DNA from: Arenibacter hampyeongensis
Lineage (GTDB): Bacteria > Bacteroidota > Bacteroidia > Flavobacteriales > Flavobacteriaceae
Length of the DNA: 64,000 nucleotides
Direction: 5' to 3'
Assembly: GCF_002909255.1 (NCBI RefSeq)
Contig: NZ_PIOB01000001.1
Coordinates: 992,001-1,056,000, forward strand
A program made the position numbers and the translations under genes. Under the pieces are notes generated by a model. It did no database searches. It saw only the letters and a program-made list of their open reading frames with translations, and was not told the origin of the DNA. The first letter of the stretch is position 1; the number at the start of each line of letters is the position of its first letter. Positions 54,839-64,000 of this stretch are shown piece after piece.

Positions 54839-55646
54839 TATTGGTTTTGGCTTCTAATTCAATTATTTCTTCCCTCTGCACATTGTCCAAAACATAGATG
54901 CTTTTAACGGCAGCCATATTGTTAAAAAGCTTAATATCCAAGCTATAGGAGCTTTGCGAGTTGTTCAGATCAAATTTCTTGATAACACCTATCGGAATAT
55001 TCTCAGGAAAGATGCTGGAACTTGCACCCGTAACAATGGTGTCCCCGATCTTAAGTGGTACCAACCTTTCAATGTCGACAAGTTGCACCGTATTAAAGTC
55101 TTTTGTGTCCCATACCAATGAGCCATAATGGTTGGTGTTTTTGATTTTGGCGTTGACCCTGGATTTAGTGTTCAGGATGCTTTGTACCGTTGCAAAATTT
55201 TTGGAGGTATTTTCTACTATTCCAAGGATGCCATTGGAGGTAATTACCCCCATATCGGGTTTAATCCCATTTATGGTCCCTTTGTTGATCGTAATATAAT
55301 TACGGGGCAGTCCGTAGCTGTTCTTAATTACTTGGGAGGCAATGACTTTGTAAATAGTATTGGCAGTGTCCAATTGCATGGAATCTTCCTTTTTTTGATT
55401 AAAAAGAAGGGTGCGCAAACGCTTATTCTCCTCCACCAACTTTTTATTTTCCTCGCCTAATCCAAAATAGGTGGTTATACTACTCGTGGTTTTATAAATA
55501 TTTCCCGTTATCCAGTTGGAGGAATTAAAATACTTGGAATGGTGATAGGAATGGGATTGTACAGTAAGCGCTAAGGATATAGTCAACAAGAAAAGATATA
55601 GCAAGAAATTTTTATATCTTAATATAAAGTTGATAATCTGCTGCAT
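54825..55646 (-). CDS. mreC: Rod-shape-determining protein MreC
   Basis: A 273-residue protein with one N-terminal helix (about 12-28), a coiled coil (about 60-95; GEENKKLVEENKRLRTLLFN) and two beta-barrel domains (about 110-260). NYITINKGTINGIKPDMGVI and VTGASSSIFPENIPIGVIKKF are typical MreC strands. In the periplasm it bridges MreB filaments with the wall enzymes. It overlaps mreD and lies 116 bp downstream of mreB, a gap with no visible feature. Confidence 0.93.
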   Translation of the reverse strand: MQQIINFILRYKNFLLYLFLLTISLALTVQSHSYHHSKYFNSSNWITGNIYKTTSSITTYFGLGEENKKLVEENKRLRTLLFNQKKEDSMQLDTANTIYKVIASQVIKNSYGLPRNYITINKGTINGIKPDMGVITSNGILGIVENTSKNFATVQSILNTKSRVNAKIKNTNHYGSLVWDTKDFNTVQLVDIERLVPLKIGDTIVTGASSSIFPENIPIGVIKKFDLNNSQSSYSLDIKLFNNMAAVKSIYVLDNVQREEIIELEAKTNNDSQ

Positions 55647-55762
55647 TCACTTAAATTGTTTTGTAAATCCTAAATCGATCAATTGCCAATTAAGGAATTA
55701 ATGCCTATTTGCTAATTGTTGCCATGATAAAAGGTAGTTCTAAGTGCAGGGGATTATATGAA

Positions 55763-56791
55763 CTATTTAATTAAAATACTCTTATATCGCTCCAAATTTT
55801 TTAAAGCAATACCGGTCCCCCTTACAACCGCCCTTAATGGATCTTCCGCAATATAAACGGGCAAATCCGTTTTTTGGGACAAACGTCGGTCAAGACCCCT
55901 AAGCATAGAACCACCACCAGCTAAATATATACCTGTATTATAGATATCCGCAGCCAGTTCGGGAGGCGTTTGTGATAGCGTTTCCATTACCGCATCTTCT
56001 ACCCTTAAAATGGATTTGTCAAGGGCTTTGGCTATTTCTCTGTAGGAAATGGAGACTTGTTTTGGTTTTCCGGTTAAAAGGTCTCTACCCTGAACCGACA
56101 TTTCGTCCGGCGGGGTCTGTAGATCTTCTGTGGCCGAACCAATCGTGATCTTTATATTCTCGGCAGTACTCTCCCCAACATATAGGTTGTGCTGCGTACG
56201 CATGTAATAGATTATATCGTTGGTAAATACATCACCAGCAATCTTAACCGATTTATCGCAAACGATTCCACCCAAGGCAATTACCGCAATTTCGGTAGTA
56301 CCACCCCCTATATCAACGATCATGTTTCCTTTAGGCTGCATTATATCCAAGCCAATACCAATGGCCGCAGCCATTGGTTCATGAATAAGGTAAACTTCCT
56401 TTCCATTTACACGTTCTGCCGACTCCTTAACGGCGCGCATTTCCACCTCCGTAATTCCGGAAGGGATGCAAATTACCAATCTAAGCGCTGGTGGAAACCA
56501 TTTTTTCTTTAATGCAGGAATGTTCTTTATAAACATCATTAGCATCTTTTCAGAGGCATCAAAATCTGCAATTACGCCATCTTTTAGAGGGCGTATGGTT
56601 TTAATATTTTCATGGGTCTTGCCTTGCATCATATTGGCTTCCTTGCCTACGGCAATGATTTTTCCACTTATTCTGTCCCTGGCCACAATAGATGGACTGT
56701 CTACCACCACTTTGTCGTTGTGAATGATGAGGGTGTTGGCAGTACCTAAGTCTATTGCAATCTCCTCGGTTAAGAAATCAAAGAATCCCAT
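55763..56791 (-). CDS. mreB: Rod-shape-determining protein MreB (actin homologue)
   Basis: A 342-residue cytoskeletal ATPase. The nucleotide-binding phosphate loops are AIDLGTANTLI and VDIGGGTTEIAVIALGG, with the adenosine motif IYLAGGGSMLRGLDRRL near the C-terminus. The short N-terminal helix MGFFDFLTE is the membrane-binding part. Filaments of MreB place the MreC/MreD/PBP2/RodA machinery. The gene follows purH by 55 bp. Confidence 0.97.
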   Translation of the reverse strand: MGFFDFLTEEIAIDLGTANTLIIHNDKVVVDSPSIVARDRISGKIIAVGKEANMMQGKTHENIKTIRPLKDGVIADFDASEKMLMMFIKNIPALKKKWFPPALRLVICIPSGITEVEMRAVKESAERVNGKEVYLIHEPMAAAIGIGLDIMQPKGNMIVDIGGGTTEIAVIALGGIVCDKSVKIAGDVFTNDIIYYMRTQHNLYVGESTAENIKITIGSATEDLQTPPDEMSVQGRDLLTGKPKQVSISYREIAKALDKSILRVEDAVMETLSQTPPELAADIYNTGIYLAGGGSMLRGLDRRLSQKTDLPVYIAEDPLRAVVRGTGIALKNLERYKSILIK

Positions 56792-56846
56792 TTTATGTTG
56801 TTATATTTCGGTTTAAAAGTCAATTTGATCGTTAAATGTAATAAAA

Positions 56847-58379
56847 TTAATGTTTAAAATGACGTGTACCAGTCATTACCATGGCAATTCCATTTTCGTT
56901 ACAGTAATCTACACTAAGTTGGTCCTTGATAGACCCACCAGGTTGTATAACGCTGGTCACTCCACTTTTATGCGCAATCTCTACACAATCCGGAAAAGGA
57001 AAAAAGGCGTCACTCGCCAATACGGCACCATTAAGGTCAAAATTAAAGGACTGAGCCTTGTGTATAGCTTGGTTTAGTGCATCAACACGAGAAGTTTGCC
57101 CTGTACCACTGGCACATAATTGTTTGTTTTTTGCCAGAACAATGGTATTGCTTTTTGTGTGTTTGCATAATTTAGAGGCAAATATTAAATCTTCCAATTC
57201 CCTGTCCGTAGGTTTTTTGTCAGTGGCATTGCTTAGGTCTGAAATTTGATCTGTTTTTTCATCCTTTTCCTGTACCAAAACCCCGTTTAAACATGTTCTA
57301 ACGGTCATTTTAGGGAGTTCAACCTCATTTTGAACCAGGATTATTCTATTTTTCTTTCCCTTCAGAATATCTAGGGCAACAGGAGTGTAGCTTGGAGCAA
57401 TAACTACTTCGCAAAATAGATTGTGAATTTCTTCCGCAGTAGATTTGTCAATTTCAACGTTGCTGATCAAGATTCCTCCGAATGCGGATACTGGATCACC
57501 GGCCAAAGCATCTACATATGCCTGGTGAATAGTTGGTCTGGTTGCAAGACCACAGGCATTGTTGTGCTTTAAAATAGCGAAGGTAGGTTCGTCATTCTTA
57601 AATTCTTGAATAAGGTTTACGGCAGCATCCACATCCAGCAAATTATTGTAAGAAAGTTCCTTGCCGTGAAGTTTGTTGAACATAGCGTCGAAATCACCAA
57701 AGAAAAACCCTTTTTGATGGGGGTTTTCACCATAGCGTAGCACTTGTCCGTCAACTGCACTTAATTTAAACGAAGCCTCTTCATGATTCTTGTTGAAATA
57801 ATTAAATATCGCTGAATCATAATGTGATGAAACATTGAAAGATTTTGTAGCAAAACGTCTGCGGTCTTCCAAAGTAGTACTTCCATTACCTTTGGTTATC
57901 AATTCCAGGACTTCGTCGTAGTCGTTCATGGAAGAAACACAAAGTGTATCCTTGTAATTTTTGGCGGCCGCACGTATCAATGAAATTCCACCAATATCTA
58001 TTTTTTCAATAATATCTTGTTCAGAAGCACCACTTGCAACTGTTTTTTCAAAGGGATATAGGTCTACAATAACAATATCCAACTGCGGAATTTCAAACTC
58101 CTTCAATTGGTCCTGATCACTCTTATTGTCCTGACGGTTCAAAATCCCACCAAATACCTTGGGGTGCAATGTTTTAACCCTGCCGCCCAAAATGGATGGA
58201 TAGCTGGTGACGTCCTCTACTGGCACTACATCAATACCTAAATTCTTAATGAATACTTCGGTGCCACCGGTAGAATAGATGGTAATTCCCAATTCATTAA
58301 ACTTTTTTACCAATGGCTCTAAACCATCTTTATGAAATACAGAAATTAAGGCTGATGAAGCTTTTTTAGTGGTACTCAT
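56847..58379 (-). CDS. purH: Bifunctional AICAR transformylase/IMP cyclohydrolase
   Basis: A 510-residue enzyme of the last two steps of IMP synthesis. The N-terminal MGS-like IMP cyclohydrolase (about 1-200) has ISVFHKDGLEPLV, YSTGGTEVFI, VEDVTSYPSILGGRVKTLHP and DIGGISLIRAAAKNY. The C-terminal transformylase has LRYGENPHQKGFFFG, KELSYNNLLDVDAAV and LKHNNACGLA, and ends in the family C-terminus (VMTGTRHFKH). It is the first gene of the purH-mre run. A good -7 element lies 35 bp upstream. Confidence 0.97.
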   Translation of the reverse strand: MSTTKKASSALISVFHKDGLEPLVKKFNELGITIYSTGGTEVFIKNLGIDVVPVEDVTSYPSILGGRVKTLHPKVFGGILNRQDNKSDQDQLKEFEIPQLDIVIVDLYPFEKTVASGASEQDIIEKIDIGGISLIRAAAKNYKDTLCVSSMNDYDEVLELITKGNGSTTLEDRRRFATKSFNVSSHYDSAIFNYFNKNHEEASFKLSAVDGQVLRYGENPHQKGFFFGDFDAMFNKLHGKELSYNNLLDVDAAVNLIQEFKNDEPTFAILKHNNACGLATRPTIHQAYVDALAGDPVSAFGGILISNVEIDKSTAEEIHNLFCEVVIAPSYTPVALDILKGKKNRIILVQNEVELPKMTVRTCLNGVLVQEKDEKTDQISDLSNATDKKPTDRELEDLIFASKLCKHTKSNTIVLAKNKQLCASGTGQTSRVDALNQAIHKAQSFNFDLNGAVLASDAFFPFPDCVEIAHKSGVTSVIQPGGSIKDQLSVDYCNENGIAMVMTGTRHFKH

Positions 58380-58413
58380 TTTGTTGTGATTGTTGTTTTG
58401 GATTATAAGGACA

Positions 58414-58421
58414 CAAATGTA
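58414..58421 (-). promoter_or_regulatory. Candidate -7 element of purH
   Basis: TACATTTG on the minus strand is an exact TAnnTTTG match ending 35 bp upstream of the purH ATG. No clear -33 TTG is seen at the ideal distance. Confidence 0.45.
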
Positions 58422-58472
58422 ATTTTTTTGTACTTAAAAAGCAGTACGTTTATTAACAATCGCCCTAAAGTT

Positions 58473-58925
58473 TTAAAGAATTTTTGCTACCTCTTGGTTC
58501 ACATATTCCAAAAATCGTTCATCATCTTCGGAAAATGGGTCTGGAGTATTGGAATCTATGTCTATTTGTCCAATATTTTCACCATTTAGAAAAAGAGGGA
58601 CAACAATTTCCGCTTTAACGGTTATACTGCAAGCTATATAATTATCCTGGGCATGTACATCGGGAACCACAAAGTTTTGATTGGATACTGCCACCTGTCC
58701 ACAAATGCCTTTTCCAAATGGAATTATGGTGTGGTCTGTTGGTGCACCGGCGTAGGGACCCAATATTAACTCATCTTTGTCCCCATTTTTAAAATAGAAC
58801 CCTACCCAGTTATAATAGGGGACATTGTCTTTTAGTAAATCGCAAATGCCCTGCATTTTTTGGGTATTACTTTTTTGATCATTACTTGTAATTGCTGAAA
58901 CCTTTGCCCTTAATGTAGTAAGCAT
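58473..58925 (-). CDS. GAF-domain protein, free methionine-(R)-sulfoxide reductase-like
   Basis: A 150-residue single GAF domain with the fRMsr pattern: YNWVGFYF, LGPYAGAPTDHTIIPFGKGICGQV, VPDVHAQDNYIACS and KAEIVVPLFLNGENIGQIDIDS. Two of the three Cys expected in fRMsr are present, Cys75 and Cys99. In alignment by eye, Cys75 corresponds to E. coli Cys94 and Cys99 to the nucleophile Cys118; the Cys84 position is His65. The enzyme may use a different resolving Cys, or bind a ligand without reducing it. It is on the same strand as purH, 94 bp upstream of it. Confidence 0.85.
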   Translation of the reverse strand: MLTTLRAKVSAITSNDQKSNTQKMQGICDLLKDNVPYYNWVGFYFKNGDKDELILGPYAGAPTDHTIIPFGKGICGQVAVSNQNFVVPDVHAQDNYIACSITVKAEIVVPLFLNGENIGQIDIDSNTPDPFSEDDERFLEYVNQEVAKIL

Positions 58926-58939
58926 AAAATTATTTTTTG

Positions 58940-58947
58940 CAAAAGTA
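58940..58947 (-). promoter_or_regulatory. Candidate -7 element of the fRMsr-like gene
   Basis: TACTTTTG on the minus strand exactly matches TAnnTTTG and ends 14 bp before the ATG at 58925, giving a very short leader. Confidence 0.45.
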
Positions 58948-59071
58948 GGGCTATTTCCAATTTTGCTCTCTATTGGGGTTTAAACTTTTGTTTCAGTTTT
59001 AGTACAGACAATTTTATCCTTAATTTTCAGTTAATATCTTATAGGTAAATCATAGAGTTCCAACTTTTGAT

Positions 59072-59079
59072 TATTTTTG
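59072..59079 (+). promoter_or_regulatory. Candidate -7 element of the HYC_CC_PP-TonB receptor unit
   Basis: TATTTTTG matches TAnnTTTG. The ATG at 59085 lies five bases further on, so the transcript would begin at or next to the start codon. Confidence 0.45.
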
Positions 59080-59084
59080 CATTC

Positions 59085-59495
59085 ATGAAACCAATGATCC
59101 AAAAAATACTAGCTATGTTGATGGCATTTTTTATGCTGGCTTCTACTGTTTCTTGGACGATAGAGAAGCACTATTGCTTTGGTTCTTTGGTCGATATTGC
59201 TTTTTTTCATGAGGCGGACACCTGCGGGATGGATGTAGGGTTGGTAAATGCCACCTTTGATAAAAAAGGTAATCCCTGCTGTGCCCTTGAAGTTATTACT
59301 ATCCCGGGGCAGGACGATTTAAAAATATCCTACCATGACATTGATCTGGGCCATCAATTATTCTTGGTGGCCTATGTAGCTTACCATATAAGCCTATTTC
59401 AGCCCAAGGCTCAGCCACTTGTTCCCCATGCCGATTATCCACCGCCCATTTTGGTAAAGGATATTCATATCCTGGATCAGGTTTTTCTAATTTGA
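59085..59495 (+). CDS. Small Cys-rich HYC_CC_PP family protein
   Basis: A 136-residue exported protein. The start at ATG 59085 fits the promoter-like element just upstream (an in-frame TTG at 59067 and ATG at 59094 are alternatives). After the signal helix come EKHYC (His29, Cys31), Cys47, the GNPCC pair (Cys65, Cys66) and a late YPPPI segment, the features that name the HYC_CC_PP family. The pattern suggests binding of a soft metal such as copper in the periplasm. It is upstream of a TonB receptor and an HMA protein, probably one transcription unit. Confidence 0.85.
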   Translation: MKPMIQKILAMLMAFFMLASTVSWTIEKHYCFGSLVDIAFFHEADTCGMDVGLVNATFDKKGNPCCALEVITIPGQDDLKISYHDIDLGHQLFLVAYVAYHISLFQPKAQPLVPHADYPPPILVKDIHILDQVFLI

Positions 59496-59595
59496 TTTTA
59501 TGTAGTTCGTAGTCTTGTTTCTTTTCCAGTCATCGATTTGGGAAAGGACGATTGTGTTTGTGTGTTGAATACTGAACTAATATTAAAAAGATCAA

Positions 59596-61833
59596 GTGAA
59601 GAATTTTATTATAAGTATTTTATTGTGGATTCCGTTTTTGGCTATTTCCCAAAATAATATGGCGGGTATGGTCATGGAAGCCAACCCTGAAAACAACCAC
59701 CTAGGGTTGGCAGGTGCCAATGTGTATTGGTTAAATTCCCAGACTGGCACCATTACCAAAGAGGATGGTAGCTTTGTTATACCGTTTAAAAAGGAGTTTA
59801 ACCGGTTAGTGATAAGCTATGTGGGATTTGAGTCCGACACTTTGTTGGTCAATTCCCCTAAAGCGATTCATCATTGGTTAAAGCCATCCAATGAGTTAAA
59901 TGAGGTGGTGGTCCGGAAAAAGCGGGAATCTGTACAGAAGTCGTTTTTTAGCCCACAGAATGTGGTCACTATAAACAGTGCCGAATTATTAAAGGCAGCT
60001 TGTTGCAATCTCTCCGAAAGCTTTGAGACCAATCCGGCGATTGATGTTAATTTTTCCGATGCCCTCACAGGTACCAAGCAAATTCAAATGTTGGGACTTA
60101 CCAGTCCTTATTTATTGATAACCCAAGAAAACATTCCTATGGTTCGGGGGGCTTCACAGGCCTATGGACTTACCTTTACACCTGGAACTTGGGTAGAAAG
60201 TATACAGATTACAAAAGGGGCCGGGAGTGTAGTTAACGGTTACGAAAGTATTTCCGGTCAAATTAATACGGAATTGGTAAAACCCTTAACGGACAATCCC
60301 CTATTTGTTAATGGCTATGCCAATTTGAATGGCCGTTTGGAATTAAATACCCACTTAAACAAGAACTTGACCGATAAATGGAGTACTGGGCTATATCTCC
60401 ATGCCAACCGACGGGATGTGAAGGAGGATGATAATGCAGACGGGTTTTTGGATGCTCCCTTGGGCAATCAAATAAATGTTTTGAACAGATGGCAATACCA
60501 AAACCCAAGTACCGGATGGGTGAGTTTTATTAATCTTCGTTTTTTAAATGATGACAAACAAGTAGGGCAAACAAATTTTGTACCTAGTATAGATAAATTC
60601 ACTGCCAATTCTTGGGGAGGTGAAATAAATACCAGAAGGTTTGATACATCGTTGAAATTGGGTTATGTATTTCCGGAGCTACCTTTTCAGAGCATTGGTT
60701 TTCAAACGGCCTACAATATCCATAAACAGGATTCTTATTTTGGCTTTAATGAATATAATATAGATCATGAAAGCATCTATTCCAATCTGCTGTTCAATTC
60801 CATTATAGGGGATACCAAAAGTAAATTTAAAACAGGTCTGACCTTTGCTTATGACGGCTATGGGGAAATGGTAAATACCTTGGATTATTCCAGAGTGGAT
60901 AAATCTATTGGTGCCTTTTTTGAGTATAGTTACGATAATTTAAAGGAATTGAGTTTTACTGCTGGCATTAGGGTGGACAACCACAATAAATTAGGGACTT
61001 TTGTTACTCCCAGATTGCATGTGCGCTATATGCCCTGGGAAAGAGGAAGCTTCAGGGCGTCTTTCGGCCGTGGAAAACGGGCAGCCAACATCTTTGCCGA
61101 AAACCAACAATTGTTTGCCTCTTCAAGACAGATAAGGATTCTAGGGGATAATAGCAGTATTTATGGCCTGGATCCCGAAGATGCCTGGAATTATGGTGCT
61201 AGTTTTATTCAGGGATTTAATTTGATGGGTAGAACAGGTGACATAACATTGGATTATTACATTACCAATTTTAAAAATCAAGTGGTAGTGGATTGGGAGA
61301 ATCCCTTGGAGGTATCGTTTTATAATTTGGTGGGAAAAAGTTTGGCCAAAAGCTTTCAATTTGAAATAAATTATAAGGTTTTAAAGAATTTTGAATTAAG
61401 GACGGCCTATAAATATTACGATGTAGAAACCGACTACCTAAGCGGCACCTTACAAAAACCTTTGCAGGCCCAACATCGATTTTTTGCTAACTTGGGTTAT
61501 ACTTCCGTTCCTAAGGAGAATGGTTCCTCATGGCGTATGGATTATACCGTTCATTCGCAGGGAAGGCAGCGTTTGCCAAATACCTCCAACAATCCTGAAG
61601 AATTTAGATTGGCAGAATTTTCTCCCTCCCATAGTATGATGATTGCCCAGGTGACAAGAGTGTTTAATGATAATTTCGAAATATATATTGGTGGTGAGAA
61701 TCTGGCAGATTATACTCAAGATGACCCTGTATTAAGCGCAGACAATCCATTTGGTCCAAATTTTGATACTACAATAATACATGGTCCTATAATGGGCAGA
61801 ATGTTTTATGCAGGATTTAGATATAAATTATAA
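59596..61833 (+). CDS. TonB-dependent receptor, probably metal related
   Basis: A 745-residue outer-membrane receptor starting at GTG, with signal peptide (IPFLAISQ). A carboxypeptidase-regulatory-like beta domain occupies about 22-95 (GLAGANVYW; TITKEDGSFVIPF; RLVISYVGFESD). The plug follows (about 115-240) with KAACCNLSESFETNPAIDV, ITKGAGSVVNGYESISGQIN, and the 22-strand barrel runs to the terminal FRYKL. The CC pair in the plug is unusual among receptors and points to metal or metallophore uptake. Neighbours on both sides are Cys-rich small proteins. Confidence 0.92.
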   Translation: MKNFIISILLWIPFLAISQNNMAGMVMEANPENNHLGLAGANVYWLNSQTGTITKEDGSFVIPFKKEFNRLVISYVGFESDTLLVNSPKAIHHWLKPSNELNEVVVRKKRESVQKSFFSPQNVVTINSAELLKAACCNLSESFETNPAIDVNFSDALTGTKQIQMLGLTSPYLLITQENIPMVRGASQAYGLTFTPGTWVESIQITKGAGSVVNGYESISGQINTELVKPLTDNPLFVNGYANLNGRLELNTHLNKNLTDKWSTGLYLHANRRDVKEDDNADGFLDAPLGNQINVLNRWQYQNPSTGWVSFINLRFLNDDKQVGQTNFVPSIDKFTANSWGGEINTRRFDTSLKLGYVFPELPFQSIGFQTAYNIHKQDSYFGFNEYNIDHESIYSNLLFNSIIGDTKSKFKTGLTFAYDGYGEMVNTLDYSRVDKSIGAFFEYSYDNLKELSFTAGIRVDNHNKLGTFVTPRLHVRYMPWERGSFRASFGRGKRAANIFAENQQLFASSRQIRILGDNSSIYGLDPEDAWNYGASFIQGFNLMGRTGDITLDYYITNFKNQVVVDWENPLEVSFYNLVGKSLAKSFQFEINYKVLKNFELRTAYKYYDVETDYLSGTLQKPLQAQHRFFANLGYTSVPKENGSSWRMDYTVHSQGRQRLPNTSNNPEEFRLAEFSPSHSMMIAQVTRVFNDNFEIYIGGENLADYTQDDPVLSADNPFGPNFDTTIIHGPIMGRMFYAGFRYKL

Positions 61834-61858
61834 CTTTATGAGATATTAATTATTCAAC

Positions 61859-62233
61859 ATGAAAAGTATAACAATGAAAAATTTATTTATAGGAGCCATA
61901 TTTGGAGTATTGACCGTTGCTGGCTATGGTCAGGAGAAAAACAAGAAAATGAGTTTTGAGGTCAATGGAAAATGTGTCATGTGCAAGGAAAGGATCGAGG
62001 AGGCCGCCTTAGGGGTAAAAGGGGTTAAATATGCGCTTTGGGATATTCCAACGCATCAATTATCTGTTATTATTGATGAGCGAAAAACAAATTCGATGGC
62101 CATAAAAACTGCTATTGTAGGGGTAGGTCATGATACCAAGGAATTAAAGGCAACTGATGAAGCTTATGAAAGTGTACATCCTTGTTGCAAGTATCGTGAG
62201 GATAATTCGGACGACGGTCAACACCATGAATAA
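61859..62233 (+). CDS. Secreted heavy-metal-associated (HMA) domain protein
   Basis: A 124-residue protein with a signal peptide (residues ~1-24; ATG at 61874 is a second possible start). One HMA fold follows with the metal loop CVMC (Cys39, Cys42), then EEAALGVKGVKYALWD. The C-terminal tail carries HPCCKYRE and ends in HHE, adding more metal ligands. It most likely binds Cu(I) or a similar ion in the periplasm. It lies 25 bp after the receptor gene and is followed by a terminator. Confidence 0.9.
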   Translation: MKSITMKNLFIGAIFGVLTVAGYGQEKNKKMSFEVNGKCVMCKERIEEAALGVKGVKYALWDIPTHQLSVIIDERKTNSMAIKTAIVGVGHDTKELKATDEAYESVHPCCKYREDNSDDGQHHE

Positions 62234-62280
62234 AAGTGGAGCGATCTAGATATTCTTTCCATCGTTCGATGTCAATAAAC

Positions 62281-62318
62281 AAAAAACCGCATTTGGAATT
62301 CCAAATGCGGTTTTTTTA
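62281..62318. terminator. Bidirectional intrinsic terminator between the HMA gene and groL
   Basis: A near-perfect stem of ACCGCATTTGG and CCAAATGCGGT around AATT, with six A before and seven T after, so it works in both directions for the two convergent genes. Confidence 0.92.
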
Positions 62319-62337
62319 TTGTTGTAAATTTTAAAAC

Positions 62338-63975
<1,638 letters not shown>

Positions 63976-64000
63976 TTAATTTCATTTATCATTCCAAATA

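Overview
The window is chromosomal DNA of a Bacteroidota bacterium, almost certainly a marine-type member of the Flavobacteriaceae. The evidence is AT-rich sequence, many lipoprotein signal peptides, TonB and TonB-dependent receptor genes, class II HMG-CoA reductase beside a GYDIA-type GHMP kinase, TAnnTTTG-type -7 promoter elements close to start codons, weak Shine-Dalgarno signals and frequent TTG/GTG starts. It is gene dense, with about 52 protein genes and one tRNA. No IS element, prophage or CRISPR array was seen.

Layout. 1-5.3 kb: the 3' part of an FG-GAP/ASPIC repeat protein, a vanadium-haloperoxidase-like PAP2 lipoprotein, a membrane-anchored GyrI-like protein and a propeller-like lipoprotein. 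5.4-13.8 kb: an unusual phosphoester/signalling block. It holds a giant protein joining a metallophosphoesterase, a kinase-like middle and a BamA-like barrel; an HD phosphohydrolase fused to a Pycsar-effector-type membrane domain; a 789-aa GAF protein; and a second phosphoesterase. 13.9-22.5 kb: a TonB gene, a 511-bp spacer carrying a LacI-type palindrome, then a co-directional glycan cluster (GH32, metallophosphoesterase, two tandem FAD oxidoreductases, sialidase). A tRNA-Phe on the opposite strand follows. 22.8-30.5 kb: coaX, an outer membrane protein, a TPR protein, lptC, a 67-aa membrane protein, a CNNM/CBS protein and ppiD, an envelope-biogenesis operon with a terminator-like hairpin inside lptC. 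30.6-32.8 kb: mevalonate-pathway genes. 33-38.5 kb: DPP-IV peptidase plus two POT peptide transporters. 38.5-43.6 kb: ComEC, NlpC/P60, LpxB, a small membrane protein and SurE. 43.9-46.1 kb: a Prc-type protease. 46.2-50.2 kb: a redox-repair group (SelO, GNAT, thioredoxin-like, MsrA, MsrB). 50.4-51.2 kb: an anchored nuclease. 51.2-58.4 kb: the cell-shape cluster purH-mreB-mreC-mreD-mrdA-rodA. 58.5-58.9 kb: an fRMsr-like GAF protein. 59.1-62.2 kb: a small HYC_CC_PP protein, a TonB receptor and an HMA metal-binding protein, a likely metal-handling unit. 62.3-64 kb: groL.

Most of the window is core flavobacterial gene content. The parts most worth a second look are the fused phosphatase/kinase-like/barrel protein, the HD-Pycsar fusion without a cyclase beside it, the Cys-rich metal module, the oxidoreductase-containing glycan cluster, and the 13-bp terminator-like hairpin in the lptC signal-peptide codons. 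Gene names and family assignments rest on motif recognition, not on database searches.
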